DNA of 64,000 nt from Pelosinus sp. (GCA_021372375.1 JAJFUN010000157.1:1-64000), one strand, 5' to 3'; numbered from the stretch's first letter, positions 18,041 through 25,880 are shown. Notes: a model not told the origin generated them from the sequence alone. Translations and numbers: made by a program.

Positions 18041-19024
18041 TTAAATCACTTCAAAACTGATGATCTTATCAAATGCCAAGTATTCTTTGCTGGTCTGCGT
18101 ACCCACTTTCTTAGCGAGCATATAACCAGCAGTATCGGCATTGGCATGCTTCAAAAACCAATTTACAAAGCCGTCGATTTCAGCTGAAGATAACTGATAG
18201 TCATGATCGCTAGAATCGATTACGGTGACACGGAGTAATTGATTTCCGGTACTTGGCGGAGTTACTGCTGCCTGAGGCGTAGCCGAAGCTTCATTTGAAT
18301 TTCCACTTTCACCATTTGCTGTTATAGCAGTTACTACATAATAGTAAGTAGTACCGTTAGTTACAGATGTATCAATATAGCTAGTGCCTGGTGTATTACT
18401 GGCAATAGTGGTGTATGGGCCGCCTGCTGTGGTAGAACGTTTCACGTTATAGCCAGTTGCACCAGAAACGGCCGTCCATGATAGAGCTACTTGGGCATCA
18501 CCTGCGGCGGCATTTAGGTTACTATTTGCCACAATTGACGAATAGGGTTTGAGTTCTCCATTTTCGTCAATATCCACCGCATCAAAAATAAACTCATTAA
18601 AGCCCTCATATGCAGTTGTACATATCGTGACAGAATGTTCTTTAGATACTAAACCATCAATACTAAAATTTAAGCATTGTGAGATTCTCTCTGGCGTTTT
18701 TTGAGTAAAATCTCCCACTTTAACCTCATCAATAAACACATCGACTTGATTTGCCCCGTAGTTACTACCTTCATTGCAGCCAATTATTCTTAATTTGGAG
18801 CCAACAAAGTTAAACTTAATGTCACTTCCAGTCCCGTTTCCATTCTTAGTTCCGCCTCCATAGGCATTACCATCTGTAGCATCAGCAAAGTCTGCCCCTG
18901 AAACAATTGCATCAAAGCCAACTTTATTCACCCATCCACCAAAATAACTAAAATTTACGTTATTATCATCATATCTCTTCCATCCAGTCTCAGGTGCTGT
19001 TAGTGGTTGTCCTACTGTCGCCAT
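18041..19024 (-). CDS. FN3-domain protein, probable phage appendage or surface protein
   Basis: A roughly 327-aa protein. The N-terminal half (about 10-160) looks like a jelly-roll carbohydrate-binding or discoidin-like domain (WKRYDDNNVNFSYFGGW). A fibronectin type III domain follows (about 175-255, ending NGTTYYYVVTAITANGESG), then a short C-terminal domain (about 265-327). Start ATG 19024 is preferred because TGGAGGA lies 8 bp upstream. Proteins with this build are common as phage tail or baseplate decorations. It is at the distal end of the late operon, and the tail genes it would attach to are gone. Confidence 0.65.
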   Translation of the reverse strand: MATVGQPLTAPETGWKRYDDNNVNFSYFGGWVNKVGFDAIVSGADFADATDGNAYGGGTKNGNGTGSDIKFNFVGSKLRIIGCNEGSNYGANQVDVFIDEVKVGDFTQKTPERISQCLNFSIDGLVSKEHSVTICTTAYEGFNEFIFDAVDIDENGELKPYSSIVANSNLNAAAGDAQVALSWTAVSGATGYNVKRSTTAGGPYTTIASNTPGTSYIDTSVTNGTTYYYVVTAITANGESGNSNEASATPQAAVTPPSTGNQLLRVTVIDSSDHDYQLSSAEIDGFVNWFLKHANADTAGYMLAKKVGTQTSKEYLAFDKIISFEVI

Positions 19025-19145
19025 TCTACATTCCTCCAAATATTTATTTTTGAAAACCGAAATATCCAAGGATCTCTTATATCAACTGTGTATCCTTTAT
19101 ATCGGTTTTCACCTATATACATTCATGCCAGCATCTTTTTTAAAC

Positions 19146-19583
19146 TCAATAATCCTTTTTTTTTGAATTAAAAACAGCCTGCGGCGTAACCCGTATTTCC
19201 CGGGCATATTCCGTCAGGCTGTATCCTAATATGATTGTCTTTACTATCGCTTGCCGCTGCTTAATAGAAAGCGCGTTCAATGATCTAAACACTTGCTCTT
19301 TTAACAGAAGCATTTCTACCGTTTGACTCACATCTGCATTGTCACGCAATAATTCTAAGCAGCTATCTGTAACAATACGATTATCATGCCTTTGCTCTTT
19401 TTTAGCCTCATTCCACACGGCATATTTTACACGGCTTTCTACATATCCGGGCAACGGCACTCCTTTAGCCGGATTATAGTCATTAAAAGCACAAATAACT
19501 GCTAGCCATGCTATTTGCTTTAAATCTTCCGTTTTGCTATAAGTATATTTGTTCACGAGTGGTTTAAAATCTAATATATCCAT
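19146..19583 (-). CDS. Sigma-70-like phage regulator, C-terminus shifted at an A9 run
   Basis: A 145-aa protein resembling short sigma-factor-like phage regulators. It has a region-2-like N-terminus (LKQIAWLAVICAFNDYNP..) and a region-4-like HTH near the end (LSIKQRQAIVKTIILGYSLTEYAREIRVTPQAV). The reading frame enters nine consecutive A (minus strand, near 19155-19163) and stops four codons later. One A fewer would continue as KKRIIEFKKDAGMNVYR to a stop at 19109, the length expected for the HTH end. Start ATG 19583 is chosen over 19598. It may control the late genes next to it. Confidence 0.6.
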   Translation of the reverse strand: MDILDFKPLVNKYTYSKTEDLKQIAWLAVICAFNDYNPAKGVPLPGYVESRVKYAVWNEAKKEQRHDNRIVTDSCLELLRDNADVSQTVEMLLLKEQVFRSLNALSIKQRQAIVKTIILGYSLTEYAREIRVTPQAVFNSKKKDY

Positions 19584-19647
19584 TACATCAACTCCCAAAA
19601 AGAGACATTAAAATATCCCTAGCCGAATTAACGGCTGAGGATTCAAT

Positions 19648-20241
19648 TTATAACGGCACGCTAACACGCACGCCAACACGTATATTTTTATCTTCGGATT
19701 GAATGACGGGACCGACATAACCCTGCTTGCCTAAAATCTTAACTTTGGACATATAACCAATATCATAATCATCACTATTATAATAAGTGCCTTCGATTAG
19801 TTTGTCTGGGTAGGCTTTGATATTGTACTGATTAAGAGAGATTGCCGGATTGTTTTTTGCTAATTCCTTTGTGTCTACCTGCTTGTTAGGTTCTTTGGGA
19901 TTAGTGATAATAGAAAAATCGGCGCCTGATTTTTGCTGTTCGGATTTTACTACGCTGGCCAGCTCTGCGCCGGTAGTCTCAACTATTTTATCCGGGGCCT
20001 TATTTTCGACCACGATATTTTCAATTTGCTGGGCGACATCCGTGGCCTGTCGTGTGCTGATAATTACCCCAGCATTATCAGCCGCTCGCTCTATCCCCTG
20101 GGGCGTTTCGGCTTGTTGCTGGCTTTCATAAGTCACCGGCTGCGGCGGATGCATATGCGCCCAAATTAAATAGCCGCCTATGCCCAATAAAATTAAGACA
20201 ATAGCGGCTACAATCCATTTCTGTTTAGTTGTAAGCTTCAT
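19648..20241 (-). CDS. Membrane-anchored protein of the lysis region, unknown function
   Basis: A 197-aa protein from ATG 20241, which follows the stop of the preceding gene by one base and GGGGG by about 10. It has one N-terminal TM helix (about 9-29, WIVAAIVLILLGIGGYLIW), a helical linker and a beta-rich C-terminus ending IRVGVRVSVPL. The longer in-frame start at 20307 overlaps the previous gene. The position after endolysin, with a single anchor and a large outside domain, would suit a spanin-like role in an organism with an outer membrane. This is inference, and no family is recognised. Confidence 0.6.
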   Translation of the reverse strand: MKLTTKQKWIVAAIVLILLGIGGYLIWAHMHPPQPVTYESQQQAETPQGIERAADNAGVIISTRQATDVAQQIENIVVENKAPDKIVETTGAELASVVKSEQQKSGADFSIITNPKEPNKQVDTKELAKNNPAISLNQYNIKAYPDKLIEGTYYNSDDYDIGYMSKVKILGKQGYVGPVIQSEDKNIRVGVRVSVPL

Positions 20242-20242
20242 A

Positions 20243-20617
20243 TTAAAATAACCCCCTGACAGCAATATAGCCAAGCAAGGCAATCCCAGCAATCGCGTAA
20301 ATATCATATCTATGCGCTACCCAACAGGAGGTTGTCTCCTGCTCTACTTCCTTGACATCAGCTTTGGCCCTTTCCTTTAACTCTGCAATTTTGTCCTCAA
20401 TTGCTTTAATTGCATCAGTATAAAGTTCTTCGCCATCAGCCTTTAAAGCTGCAGCTTTTTCTTCAAGCTTGGCAATATCGCCTTCTACTGTGTTTTCTAC
20501 GGCAACTACCTCGCTATTACCGGTATTATCGCTTTGAACGGTTTGCATTCCAAGGATAACTGCTTTCAATTGTTCCGCGGTCATATCCGCCAATTCTTCA
20601 TTAGTATAGATTTTCAT
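20243..20617 (-). CDS. Coiled-coil protein with C-terminal membrane anchor, lysis region
   Basis: A 124-aa protein with a Glu/Lys/Ala-rich coiled coil (about 45-95) and one C-terminal TM helix (about 103-122, IYAIAGIALLGYIAV). The start ATG is preceded by GGAGGAATGAC. Tail-anchored topology, placement directly after the amidase gene, and near-overlap with the TM-anchored 197-aa protein suggest they work together at the membrane. Homology is not recognised. Confidence 0.65.
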   Translation of the reverse strand: MKIYTNEELADMTAEQLKAVILGMQTVQSDNTGNSEVVAVENTVEGDIAKLEEKAAALKADGEELYTDAIKAIEDKIAELKERAKADVKEVEQETTSCWVAHRYDIYAIAGIALLGYIAVRGLF

Positions 20618-20640
20618 TAGTCATTCCTCCAATTTTTTAT

Positions 20641-21216
20641 TTAGTCGTTATCAAGCCAAGTAAAATAATCAGTTATTCCTCGCGCTACAGCCGCCGCAAA
20701 TTCTAACCGTTTAGCTTCATTCGCCAACAAAGCCGCATCATCAGAATTAGAAATAAAGGCTAACTCTGCGAGTGCTGCCACCGCATCAGTGTGGCGGGTA
20801 ATATAGAGAGGATTATCTTTTATACCACGGTCTACGGTACCAAGAGCATCCGTAATCTGATTATTAATGAACTGCGCTAGCTTGCCACCCTTTACGCTGC
20901 CCAAGCAGTAAAAAGTCTCAGTACCTAACGCAGCGTCACTGCCGGCAGAATTACAATGAATAGATACGCATATGTCAGCATTGGCATTGTCAGATACATC
21001 GCATCTAGCTTGTAATTCTTCGCTTGCGCTGGCATCAGGATATGCAACGTCAGCATCAGTGTCGCGTGTCATAACTACCTGGTAGCCAACATCCTCTAGA
21101 TATCCTTTTACCTTTTGCGCTACGTCCAGGGTAATATCGCATTCACGCAGGTCATTACCGCACGCGCCTGGATCACTGCCACCGTGCCCAGAGTCTATGC
21201 AAACAATTTTAGTCAT
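20641..21216 (-). CDS. Phage endolysin, N-acetylmuramoyl-L-alanine amidase (Amidase_3)
   Basis: A 191-aa zinc amidase that cuts between MurNAc and the stem peptide. The zinc and catalytic residues are all present: His in IDSGHGG, Glu in NDLRECD, His in VSIHCNSA and Glu in AELAFISN. There is no signal peptide and no cell-wall-binding domain, so it depends on the neighbouring holin-like proteins for export. The ATG overlaps the end of the upstream holin-like gene by 4 bp, so translation is coupled. Confidence 0.93.
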   Translation of the reverse strand: MTKIVCIDSGHGGSDPGACGNDLRECDITLDVAQKVKGYLEDVGYQVVMTRDTDADVAYPDASASEELQARCDVSDNANADICVSIHCNSAGSDAALGTETFYCLGSVKGGKLAQFINNQITDALGTVDRGIKDNPLYITRHTDAVAALAELAFISNSDDAALLANEAKRLEFAAAVARGITDYFTWLDND

Positions 21217-21488
21217 TTTACACCATCTCCATTTTTATTGTATGCTTGCCCATCAGGGCTACCATACTTGTTATTAATAAATTTATTGCTAACTAAACCA
21301 CCAATCCCACCGCCGCCAGTAAGAGTTGCGAACGTGTCGTAGTGCGCCCACTGCTGATGCGTAAGCATTAAATAAGCGCTCCCAGCTAAGAATGCCAGGA
21401 ACGCTATAATACTGAATAGGCCGGTGCGGCTAGGTGCGCCGTTTTCGTAGAGCAGACCGGTTGTAAAATTTCTAATGGTTTCCTGCAT
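21213..21488 (-). CDS. Holin-like small membrane protein
   Basis: A 91-aa protein with one clear TM helix (about 24-42, LFSIIAFLAFLAGSAYLML) and a weaker glycine-rich hydrophobic segment (about 52-66), with a basic, hydrophilic C-terminus. Overlap with the amidase start and with the previous membrane gene supports a lysis-cassette role. The precise holin class is not recognised. Confidence 0.65.
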   Translation of the reverse strand: MQETIRNFTTGLLYENGAPSRTGLFSIIAFLAFLAGSAYLMLTHQQWAHYDTFATLTGGGGIGGLVSNKFINNKYGSPDGQAYNKNGDGVK

Positions 21489-21657
21489 CTAAAAACCTCC
21501 TTAATATTTTCATGCCTAAATAAACTATTTGCAGTAGTAGATATATCATAGTGAGGATATATACCCAGTCTGCCAGCTGAATATTAAGCAGGGTTAACGT
21601 TGTCACCCCAACGGGAGGAATAGATTGTTTTACGGCACCTTCCAATTCATTTCCCAT
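21472..21657 (-). CDS. Second small membrane protein, holin-like
   Basis: A 61-aa protein with a central TM helix (about 31-51, WVYILTMIYLLLQIVYLGM) and a basic C-terminus, like class II/III holins. The start ATG follows AGGTGACTT. The stop overlaps the next gene by 17 bp, making a compact holin, holin, amidase cassette. Confidence 0.6.
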   Translation of the reverse strand: MGNELEGAVKQSIPPVGVTTLTLLNIQLADWVYILTMIYLLLQIVYLGMKILRRFLDAGNH

Positions 21658-21687
21658 AAGTCACCTCCAAAAATTTACATAAAAAAT

Positions 21688-21703
21688 AGACGTTCTCACG
21701 TCT
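21688..21703 (-). terminator. Terminator between the terminase remnant and lysis cassette
   Basis: On the minus strand, AGACGTGAGAACGTCT followed by ATTTTTTA. It separates the 45-aa ORF from the lysis genes. Confidence 0.65.
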
Positions 21704-21748
21704 GCACGGTTCCCTTGCTCTATTCAATTCAGTCACCCCTATTTTGGT

Positions 21749-21886
21749 CTAGTCGGCCCTGTACACTGATAAAGATGTTCCTGCTGGAAATAAATTAACT
21801 GCAGTAGCAAGGTCGGTGGATTGAGCTATAAAGGTAAGCGTGTTTAGATTTGACTTGACCGCATTTGTACCCCATCCTGTTGTCAT
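21749..21886 (-). CDS. Small 45-aa ORF at the structural-gene deletion point
   Basis: MTTGWGTNAVKSNLNTLTFI begins the ORF, with start ATG behind GAGGAACTAGC, one base after the stop of the truncated small terminase. No domain is recognised. It sits where the large terminase would start, so it may be what remains of a longer structural gene or a new gene at a deletion junction. Confidence 0.45.
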   Translation of the reverse strand: MTTGWGTNAVKSNLNTLTFIAQSTDLATAVNLFPAGTSLSVYRAD

Positions 21887-21887
21887 G

Positions 21888-22525
21888 CTAGTTCCTCTTG
21901 CCTTGCTTGATCTCTTGGATAACCGAAGTGTCAAGCTGCTCGCTTTCGCCAAGTTCTATGCCGTTAACCGGCTCCTTTAGATACTCGCCAGTATCTGGGT
22001 CTTTGACTGGGCCCTTATCGTCATAAACAAGCCTATCAATTGCGCCAAACTTGAGATAATCCCCAATATCAGCGCCAATAACCTTAAGGCAGAAGGCTAA
22101 GAAGTCCTGAATGTCTACATGAATTTCCTGCTTGAACAGTTCCCGTAGCCTATTTACTTCCTGCTTTACCTTAGGCCGCTGTAGTAATCGGCAACCTAGT
22201 ACCTGGGCACTATGCTTATTTTTGCTTTCGGCGGCATAACCAGCCTTAAGAGCGGCCTGTGTAGCGTTCCAAGTACGTACGTAGTGATAACAAAAAAGCT
22301 GTTCCCTGTCGGACAGCTCTTCTTCCTGTTCTTCTTGCACCGGTTCGCCCCTGTTTTTAGGGGTGCAAAGGGTGCACTCTTTTTTGCTGTTTTATCCCTT
22401 GACCAGCCGTGACGTTTTCGCCATGATTTGACGGTATTCTCTGTTACGTTATACTTGGTAGCTATATCCTTATATTTCATACCGAGTATGTAATCTTTTT
22501 CAGCTAACTCATGTTTTTCAGCCAT
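21888..22525 (-). pseudogene. Phage terminase small subunit (XtmA/TerS type), frameshifted and shortened
   Basis: Two overlapping frames together give one terminase small subunit. Frame 1 (22525 down to about 22340) has the HTH part [21 protein letters not shown]. Frame 2 (about 22340 to 21888) has [20 protein letters not shown], the Terminase_2 signature. A one-base loss near 22335-22345 separates them. The C-terminus stops at EIKQGKRN, shorter than is usual for the family. No large subunit follows. Family identity is clear, and loss of function is likely. Confidence 0.85.
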
Positions 22526-22567
22526 TATCGCATATCACCCACCTCCACAAGTTCACCTACTAGTATA

Positions 22568-22684
22568 TTAATCCACGCTTATGAACCAATTTTTCTGCTC
22601 TAGGTTACACCGCGTCTTGCCGCAATGCTTACAGTTATCACAGCTGCGCGGGCCGTTGCGGGCTATTGGTTTGTTGTTACACAT
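22568..22684 (-). CDS. Small Cys-rich zinc-ribbon-like phage protein
   Basis: A 38-aa protein, ATG behind AGGAGGG at 5 bp. The pattern CDNCKHCGKTRC gives four closely spaced cysteines, probably a metal site. Small proteins like this are common in phage early regions. The role is unknown. Confidence 0.6.
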   Translation of the reverse strand: MCNNKPIARNGPRSCDNCKHCGKTRCNLEQKNWFISVD

Positions 22685-22715
22685 GGTATCCCTCCTGATT
22701 CGGGGCATGAAAAAA

Positions 22716-22735
22716 GAGCGGCTATAATTCCGCTC
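22716..22735 (-). terminator. Terminator downstream of the 247-aa cargo gene
   Basis: On the minus strand, GAGCGG and CCGCTC arms with an 8-nt loop, then six T. It separates the cargo genes from the Cys-rich ORF and terminase remnant. Confidence 0.65.
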
Positions 22736-22815
22736 CCTATGCCAAAGTGAATATATGGCAAAAACACTTGTACACGCCAATACATTCATGCTGGTGATGA
22801 ATTTAAACTGGTTAT

Positions 22816-23559
22816 CTATAATTTACTACACAAAGTATCTTTAGCTTTAGACTCGAATTTAAAGAAATCTAGAAAGTCTTTGCCAAATTTGGTTAATTTT
22901 AAATCATTTAGACCATAATTTATGCTCTCACCATCATCCATATATTTTTTAGTAATTACAAGTCCTAACTTAACAAGTTTATTTATTATATATGCCTTTT
23001 CCCCTTCTTTTTCCTCAAAGATCGTCTCAAATTCCGCATATAAATCTTTTTCTCTACTTTCCCCAAAAGTTATTACCATAATTCCTTCAGGAATATAAAG
23101 CAAAGTTTTAATTTCTGAAATTTTTAGCTCGTGCAATATATCATAATACGTTAGGATTGTATCTTGATCAATAATTGATCTTTCGATTACTGACTCAAAT
23201 CCATTAACGATATAAGTAATTTTATCTTCTTGCTTCTCATCTGCTGCATAATCAAAAAGTAATGGAAAATACTCTTCCTTTAGCGTATTTCGTTTTGTAT
23301 CAGTGCAATGCACTAGCATATTTTCAATATTGGTAATTCTATTATTCAAATGGTCAATTAAACTTAATATCATTTTTTCAGTACGTTTCAATTTATAATT
23401 AAGCGCAGTTGTAACAAATCCCGGTGCAGCCTGACCTATTAATGTATCGCTAACGAAAGTTGCCAAAAACGAAGCGGTCCCTTCACCATAAATTTCTACT
23501 GAATTAGTCACAAACTTATCAACTTTTTTAACTAATTCTTTAGTTACTGAAAAATTCAT
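22816..23559 (-). CDS. Prophage cargo protein of unknown function, 247 aa
   Basis: The N-terminal third (about 1-90) is amphipathic with weakly hydrophobic segments (GTASFLATFVSDTLIGQAAPG). The middle is helical, and the C-terminal part (about 180-235) looks like a winged-helix or small alpha/beta module (LVKLGLVITKKYMDDGESINYGLNDLKLTKFG). No membrane anchor is certain and no family is recognised. The codon pattern is more AT-rich than the chromosomal genes around the prophage. Flanked by terminators, it forms its own unit, which suits a lysogenic-conversion or phage-defence gene. That role is inference. Confidence 0.7.
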   Translation of the reverse strand: MNFSVTKELVKKVDKFVTNSVEIYGEGTASFLATFVSDTLIGQAAPGFVTTALNYKLKRTEKMILSLIDHLNNRITNIENMLVHCTDTKRNTLKEEYFPLLFDYAADEKQEDKITYIVNGFESVIERSIIDQDTILTYYDILHELKISEIKTLLYIPEGIMVITFGESREKDLYAEFETIFEEKEGEKAYIINKLVKLGLVITKKYMDDGESINYGLNDLKLTKFGKDFLDFFKFESKAKDTLCSKL

Positions 23560-23683
23560 TAAAATTTATCCCCCTTTTTACCTTATATTACCTAATTCGT
23601 CAACAAAGCAATATGTTCCTGCGCAAATTTTTACAGTGGTCTAAGTTTCACCTGCTAGCCTGAGGAGGATAGGGTATTAAAAA

Positions 23684-23699
23684 AGAGCCCGTAGGCTCT
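23684..23699 (-). terminator. Terminator of the HEPN-like gene
   Basis: On the minus strand, AGAGCC-TACG-GGCTCT followed by a T-run. It overlaps the stop codon of the gene it ends. Confidence 0.7.
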
Positions 23700-24363
23700 A
23701 GCTTTTGTTTTTTCTAGTCTTGCGTATATTAACCTTGTTTAAGTCCGGAATTGTTGGTGATGGCATTTTATTTAATTCTTCATATGTTTTTTTCTCATAC
23801 TCTTCGTGTAGCGCATTTTGTAAAGATTTTAGCTCATTATCAATCCAACTTTTTGTTTCCAAAACTAGCTCATATAACTCTCTATAATTCTTTTCTGGAG
23901 TACCACGCCTCAAAGACCGTGTCACTATTTCGGCAATTTTGGGCTCAATTCCAGGCTTATTTAAAATACCTCCGATAAGCGTTTGCGAATAGGCATTTTC
24001 ATCATGAGCAACATGCTTATCTCGAAGTGCTTTCATCCATTGAAACAACTTATATTTTTCTTTATTATCTTTATAAATTTCTTCGGCTCTTAATTTTTTG
24101 CGTGAGCGGCTACTCTCAAAACACTTTACAAACAATACAAGCGCGGCATAAAATAAGGCCTCATTTTTCAATCCTTCATCTTCTTGGTTAATTTCGTTCA
24201 AAAAACCCATAGCAAACATCATATCATCTGCGTGTAAAAGATAATCATTCAATTCTTTCATCTGAGTCGTTTTAGAAGAATTCTTTAATTCAATTATTTT
24301 TGATACATTAGGATATTTCTTTTCATCCACAGAGAAAAGTTCGTAAAGATCCAATGCGCCCAT
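23698..24363 (-). CDS. HEPN-motif-containing cargo protein, candidate defence or toxin protein
   Basis: A 221-aa, mostly helical cytoplasmic protein. At residues 114-120 it has RDKHVAH, which fits the R-(N/D/H)-x4-H pattern of HEPN ribonucleases, placed late in a helical domain as expected. HEPN proteins often act in abortive infection, toxin-antitoxin or RNA-decay systems. The start is uncertain: ATG 24363 touches its AAAAGGAG, and an in-frame TTG (24351) has better spacing. It is transcribed as its own unit with a terminator at its stop. The family call rests on one motif, so it is tentative. Confidence 0.6.
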   Translation of the reverse strand: MGALDLYELFSVDEKKYPNVSKIIELKNSSKTTQMKELNDYLLHADDMMFAMGFLNEINQEDEGLKNEALFYAALVLFVKCFESSRSRKKLRAEEIYKDNKEKYKLFQWMKALRDKHVAHDENAYSQTLIGGILNKPGIEPKIAEIVTRSLRRGTPEKNYRELYELVLETKSWIDNELKSLQNALHEEYEKKTYEELNKMPSPTIPDLNKVNIRKTRKNKS

Positions 24364-24410
24364 CTCCTTTTACCGTTTTTTACGCATTTCGGCAAAAGGG
24401 GGTAATTTCC

Positions 24411-24436
24411 CTGCAAAATAAAAGACCGCCCTCGCC
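24411..24436 (-). terminator. GC-rich hairpin upstream of the HEPN-like gene
   Basis: The minus strand reads GGCCGCC-GGCGAG-GGCGGTC followed by TTTTATTTT. It lies after the 149-aa gene and upstream of the next gene. Confidence 0.55.
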
Positions 24437-24514
24437 GGCGGCCTTGCCTAAAATCCTATGATACTATCATACCACGGAAAAACTGCAATGTAACACTGTG
24501 TTACTTAAAAAAAT

Positions 24515-24528
24515 AGCCCCGAAAGGCT
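24515..24528 (-). terminator. Terminator of the 149-aa membrane protein gene
   Basis: The minus strand reads AGCCTTTCGGGGCT followed by ATTTTTTT, 12 bp past the stop. Confidence 0.55.
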
Positions 24529-24540
24529 AAAATCATATCA

Positions 24541-24984
24541 TCAAGTTATTTTAAAAACTATTTCATACATCGGCACTTTTTGAAAAAGGTTATTAAAATT
24601 CCCAATAACAATTTTTTCAATAAATAACCCTCGTTTTCTTAACGATTTCTTTTCTATAACTCTGAGTTTACCTTCTCTTTCAAGGCGAAATATCTGCTTC
24701 AAAATTACATCATGAGTCTTTGCCTTATAAACCCTATCGTTACTTAACCGATTTAATAATACAATTAATTGTTTTATTAATAAACGCTTTTTATTTGCAG
24801 TAAACAACAACTTAATAGCTAGCCATGGAGTTATAGTCATCCCAATAAACCAAGCTTGATTTTTTTCCCATGGATATTGGAATCTCGTAACACCGAACAT
24901 GGGAGTTCTTTTAAATCTTATTTCTGCATAGAACTCTGTGAATAAACAAACCACTAAAACAAAAACCAACACTTTTAAGAACAT
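24541..24984 (-). CDS. Membrane-anchored cargo protein of unknown function
   Basis: A 147-aa protein from ATG 24984 (AAGGGG upstream). It has one N-terminal TM helix (about 2-18, FLKVLVFVLVVCLFTEF) and a possible second hydrophobic stretch near 50-65, then a basic cytoplasmic or outside domain rich in Lys/Arg (about 65-130). No family is recognised. The topology would suit superinfection exclusion or a toxin-like role, but nothing in the sequence shows this. Confidence 0.6.
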   Translation of the reverse strand: MFLKVLVFVLVVCLFTEFYAEIRFKRTPMFGVTRFQYPWEKNQAWFIGMTITPWLAIKLLFTANKKRLLIKQLIVLLNRLSNDRVYKAKTHDVILKQIFRLEREGKLRVIEKKSLRKRGLFIEKIVIGNFNNLFQKVPMYEIVFKIT

Positions 24985-25085
24985 AACCAAAACCCCTTAT
25001 TACCGTTTATATCTGTTTCGGCAAAAAGAGTAAAATTCCTCCGCAAAATTCAAGACCGCATTTCGGATGGCCTTTCATGTTTAAT

Positions 25086-25586
25086 TTACAAGCATCCTCT
25101 CTTCAGCGCCACCAGCCGTAGCAACTCCACCATCTCATCCCACCAGTTTGTGATTGTGTTGTCATGCAGCCAGAATTTGTTCGGCGAAGTGAAATTCTGC
25201 CGACCCATTTCTTCCGCGTAGTGAGATTGAACATAATTTCTCCATACTTCCCGTCCATTTACCGTCTTGCGCCGGCCGGCTGCCTTTCTGCGCAGCTCCA
25301 AGAAAAGCTTTTTCTTTGGTCCCAGCATCGATTCGAACAGCTCCACGGTAATAAGCCACTTCTCAGTCGCATCAAGCTCTGCCAGGCTAACGACCTTCTG
25401 CAACACTACATTTCCTGGGCCAGTCGGAACATTGACCTCATGCATCCGGTTTTCATCGTGGATATAGTTCAAATCAGAATAATATTGTTTGAGCCTTTCA
25501 GGATAAAAGAGCAGCCATTCTTCTGCTGTATCATAATCATTTTTTAATTCTTGAATTACATTTTTAAGAGCACTGCTGCTAACCAC
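25086..25586 (-). CDS. ArpU/RinA-like phage late transcription regulator (tentative)
   Basis: A roughly 166-aa soluble protein with helical N-terminus (IQELKNDYDTAEEWLLFYPERLKQYYSDL) and an HTH-like middle segment, of the size and position (end of the early region) typical of ArpU/RinA/LtrC-type late regulators. A GTG start at 25586 has GGAGGGG at 7 bp; TTG 25592 is too close. A DNA-binding motif is not clear-cut, so the function call is weak. Confidence 0.5.
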   Translation of the reverse strand: MVSSSALKNVIQELKNDYDTAEEWLLFYPERLKQYYSDLNYIHDENRMHEVNVPTGPGNVVLQKVVSLAELDATEKWLITVELFESMLGPKKKLFLELRRKAAGRRKTVNGREVWRNYVQSHYAEEMGRQNFTSPNKFWLHDNTITNWWDEMVELLRLVALKRGCL

Positions 25587-25628
25587 TGGCAACCCCTCCC
25601 CGGAAATTTAAGATTGAAAACACCAATA

Positions 25629-25646
25629 GGGCGGTCGCAGCCGCCC
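25629..25646. terminator. Bidirectional terminator in the early region
   Basis: GGGCGG-TCGCAG-CCGCCC followed by five T on the plus strand and ATTGG on the minus strand. It separates the small-ORF cluster from the ArpU/RinA-like gene. Confidence 0.6.
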
Positions 25647-25651
25647 TTTTT

Positions 25652-25795
25652 CTAATTACCTATTACCCTAACCCCACACTTGCCGGACCCATTCAGACAA
25701 ACATCATTGCATTTTTCTTTTTTATCGCAATCTGCGCAGCACCTATGCCCTTTGTTTCTATGGCACTTTGGCGCCGGACACTGATACTTTATCAA
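25652..25795 (-). CDS. Cys-rich small phage protein, 47 aa
   Basis: An ORF with nine cysteines (motifs CPAPKC, HRCCADCDKKEKC, DVCLN, KCGVRV), start TTG behind GAGG. Spacing of cysteines suggests a metal-binding mini-protein. It follows the stop of the next small ORF by one base, so the cluster is translated together. Confidence 0.6.
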   Translation of the reverse strand: MIKYQCPAPKCHRNKGHRCCADCDKKEKCNDVCLNGSGKCGVRVIGN

Positions 25796-25796
25796 A

Positions 25797-25880
25797 TTAA
25801 TCCCGCCTCTCCCAAACGATCTTAATCCCAACTACCACCGCAGCAGCCAACCAGACTGCGGCTATATCCTGTACTGTCAA
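25797..25880 (-). CDS. 27-aa single-helix membrane peptide
   Basis: MTVQDIAAVWLAAAVVVGIK, then IVWERRD. It is one TM helix with basic C-terminal end, TTG start, and AGGAGG at 7-bp spacing. Its start overlaps the stop of the preceding ORF (ATTGA). Confidence 0.5.
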   Translation of the reverse strand: MTVQDIAAVWLAAAVVVGIKIVWERRD

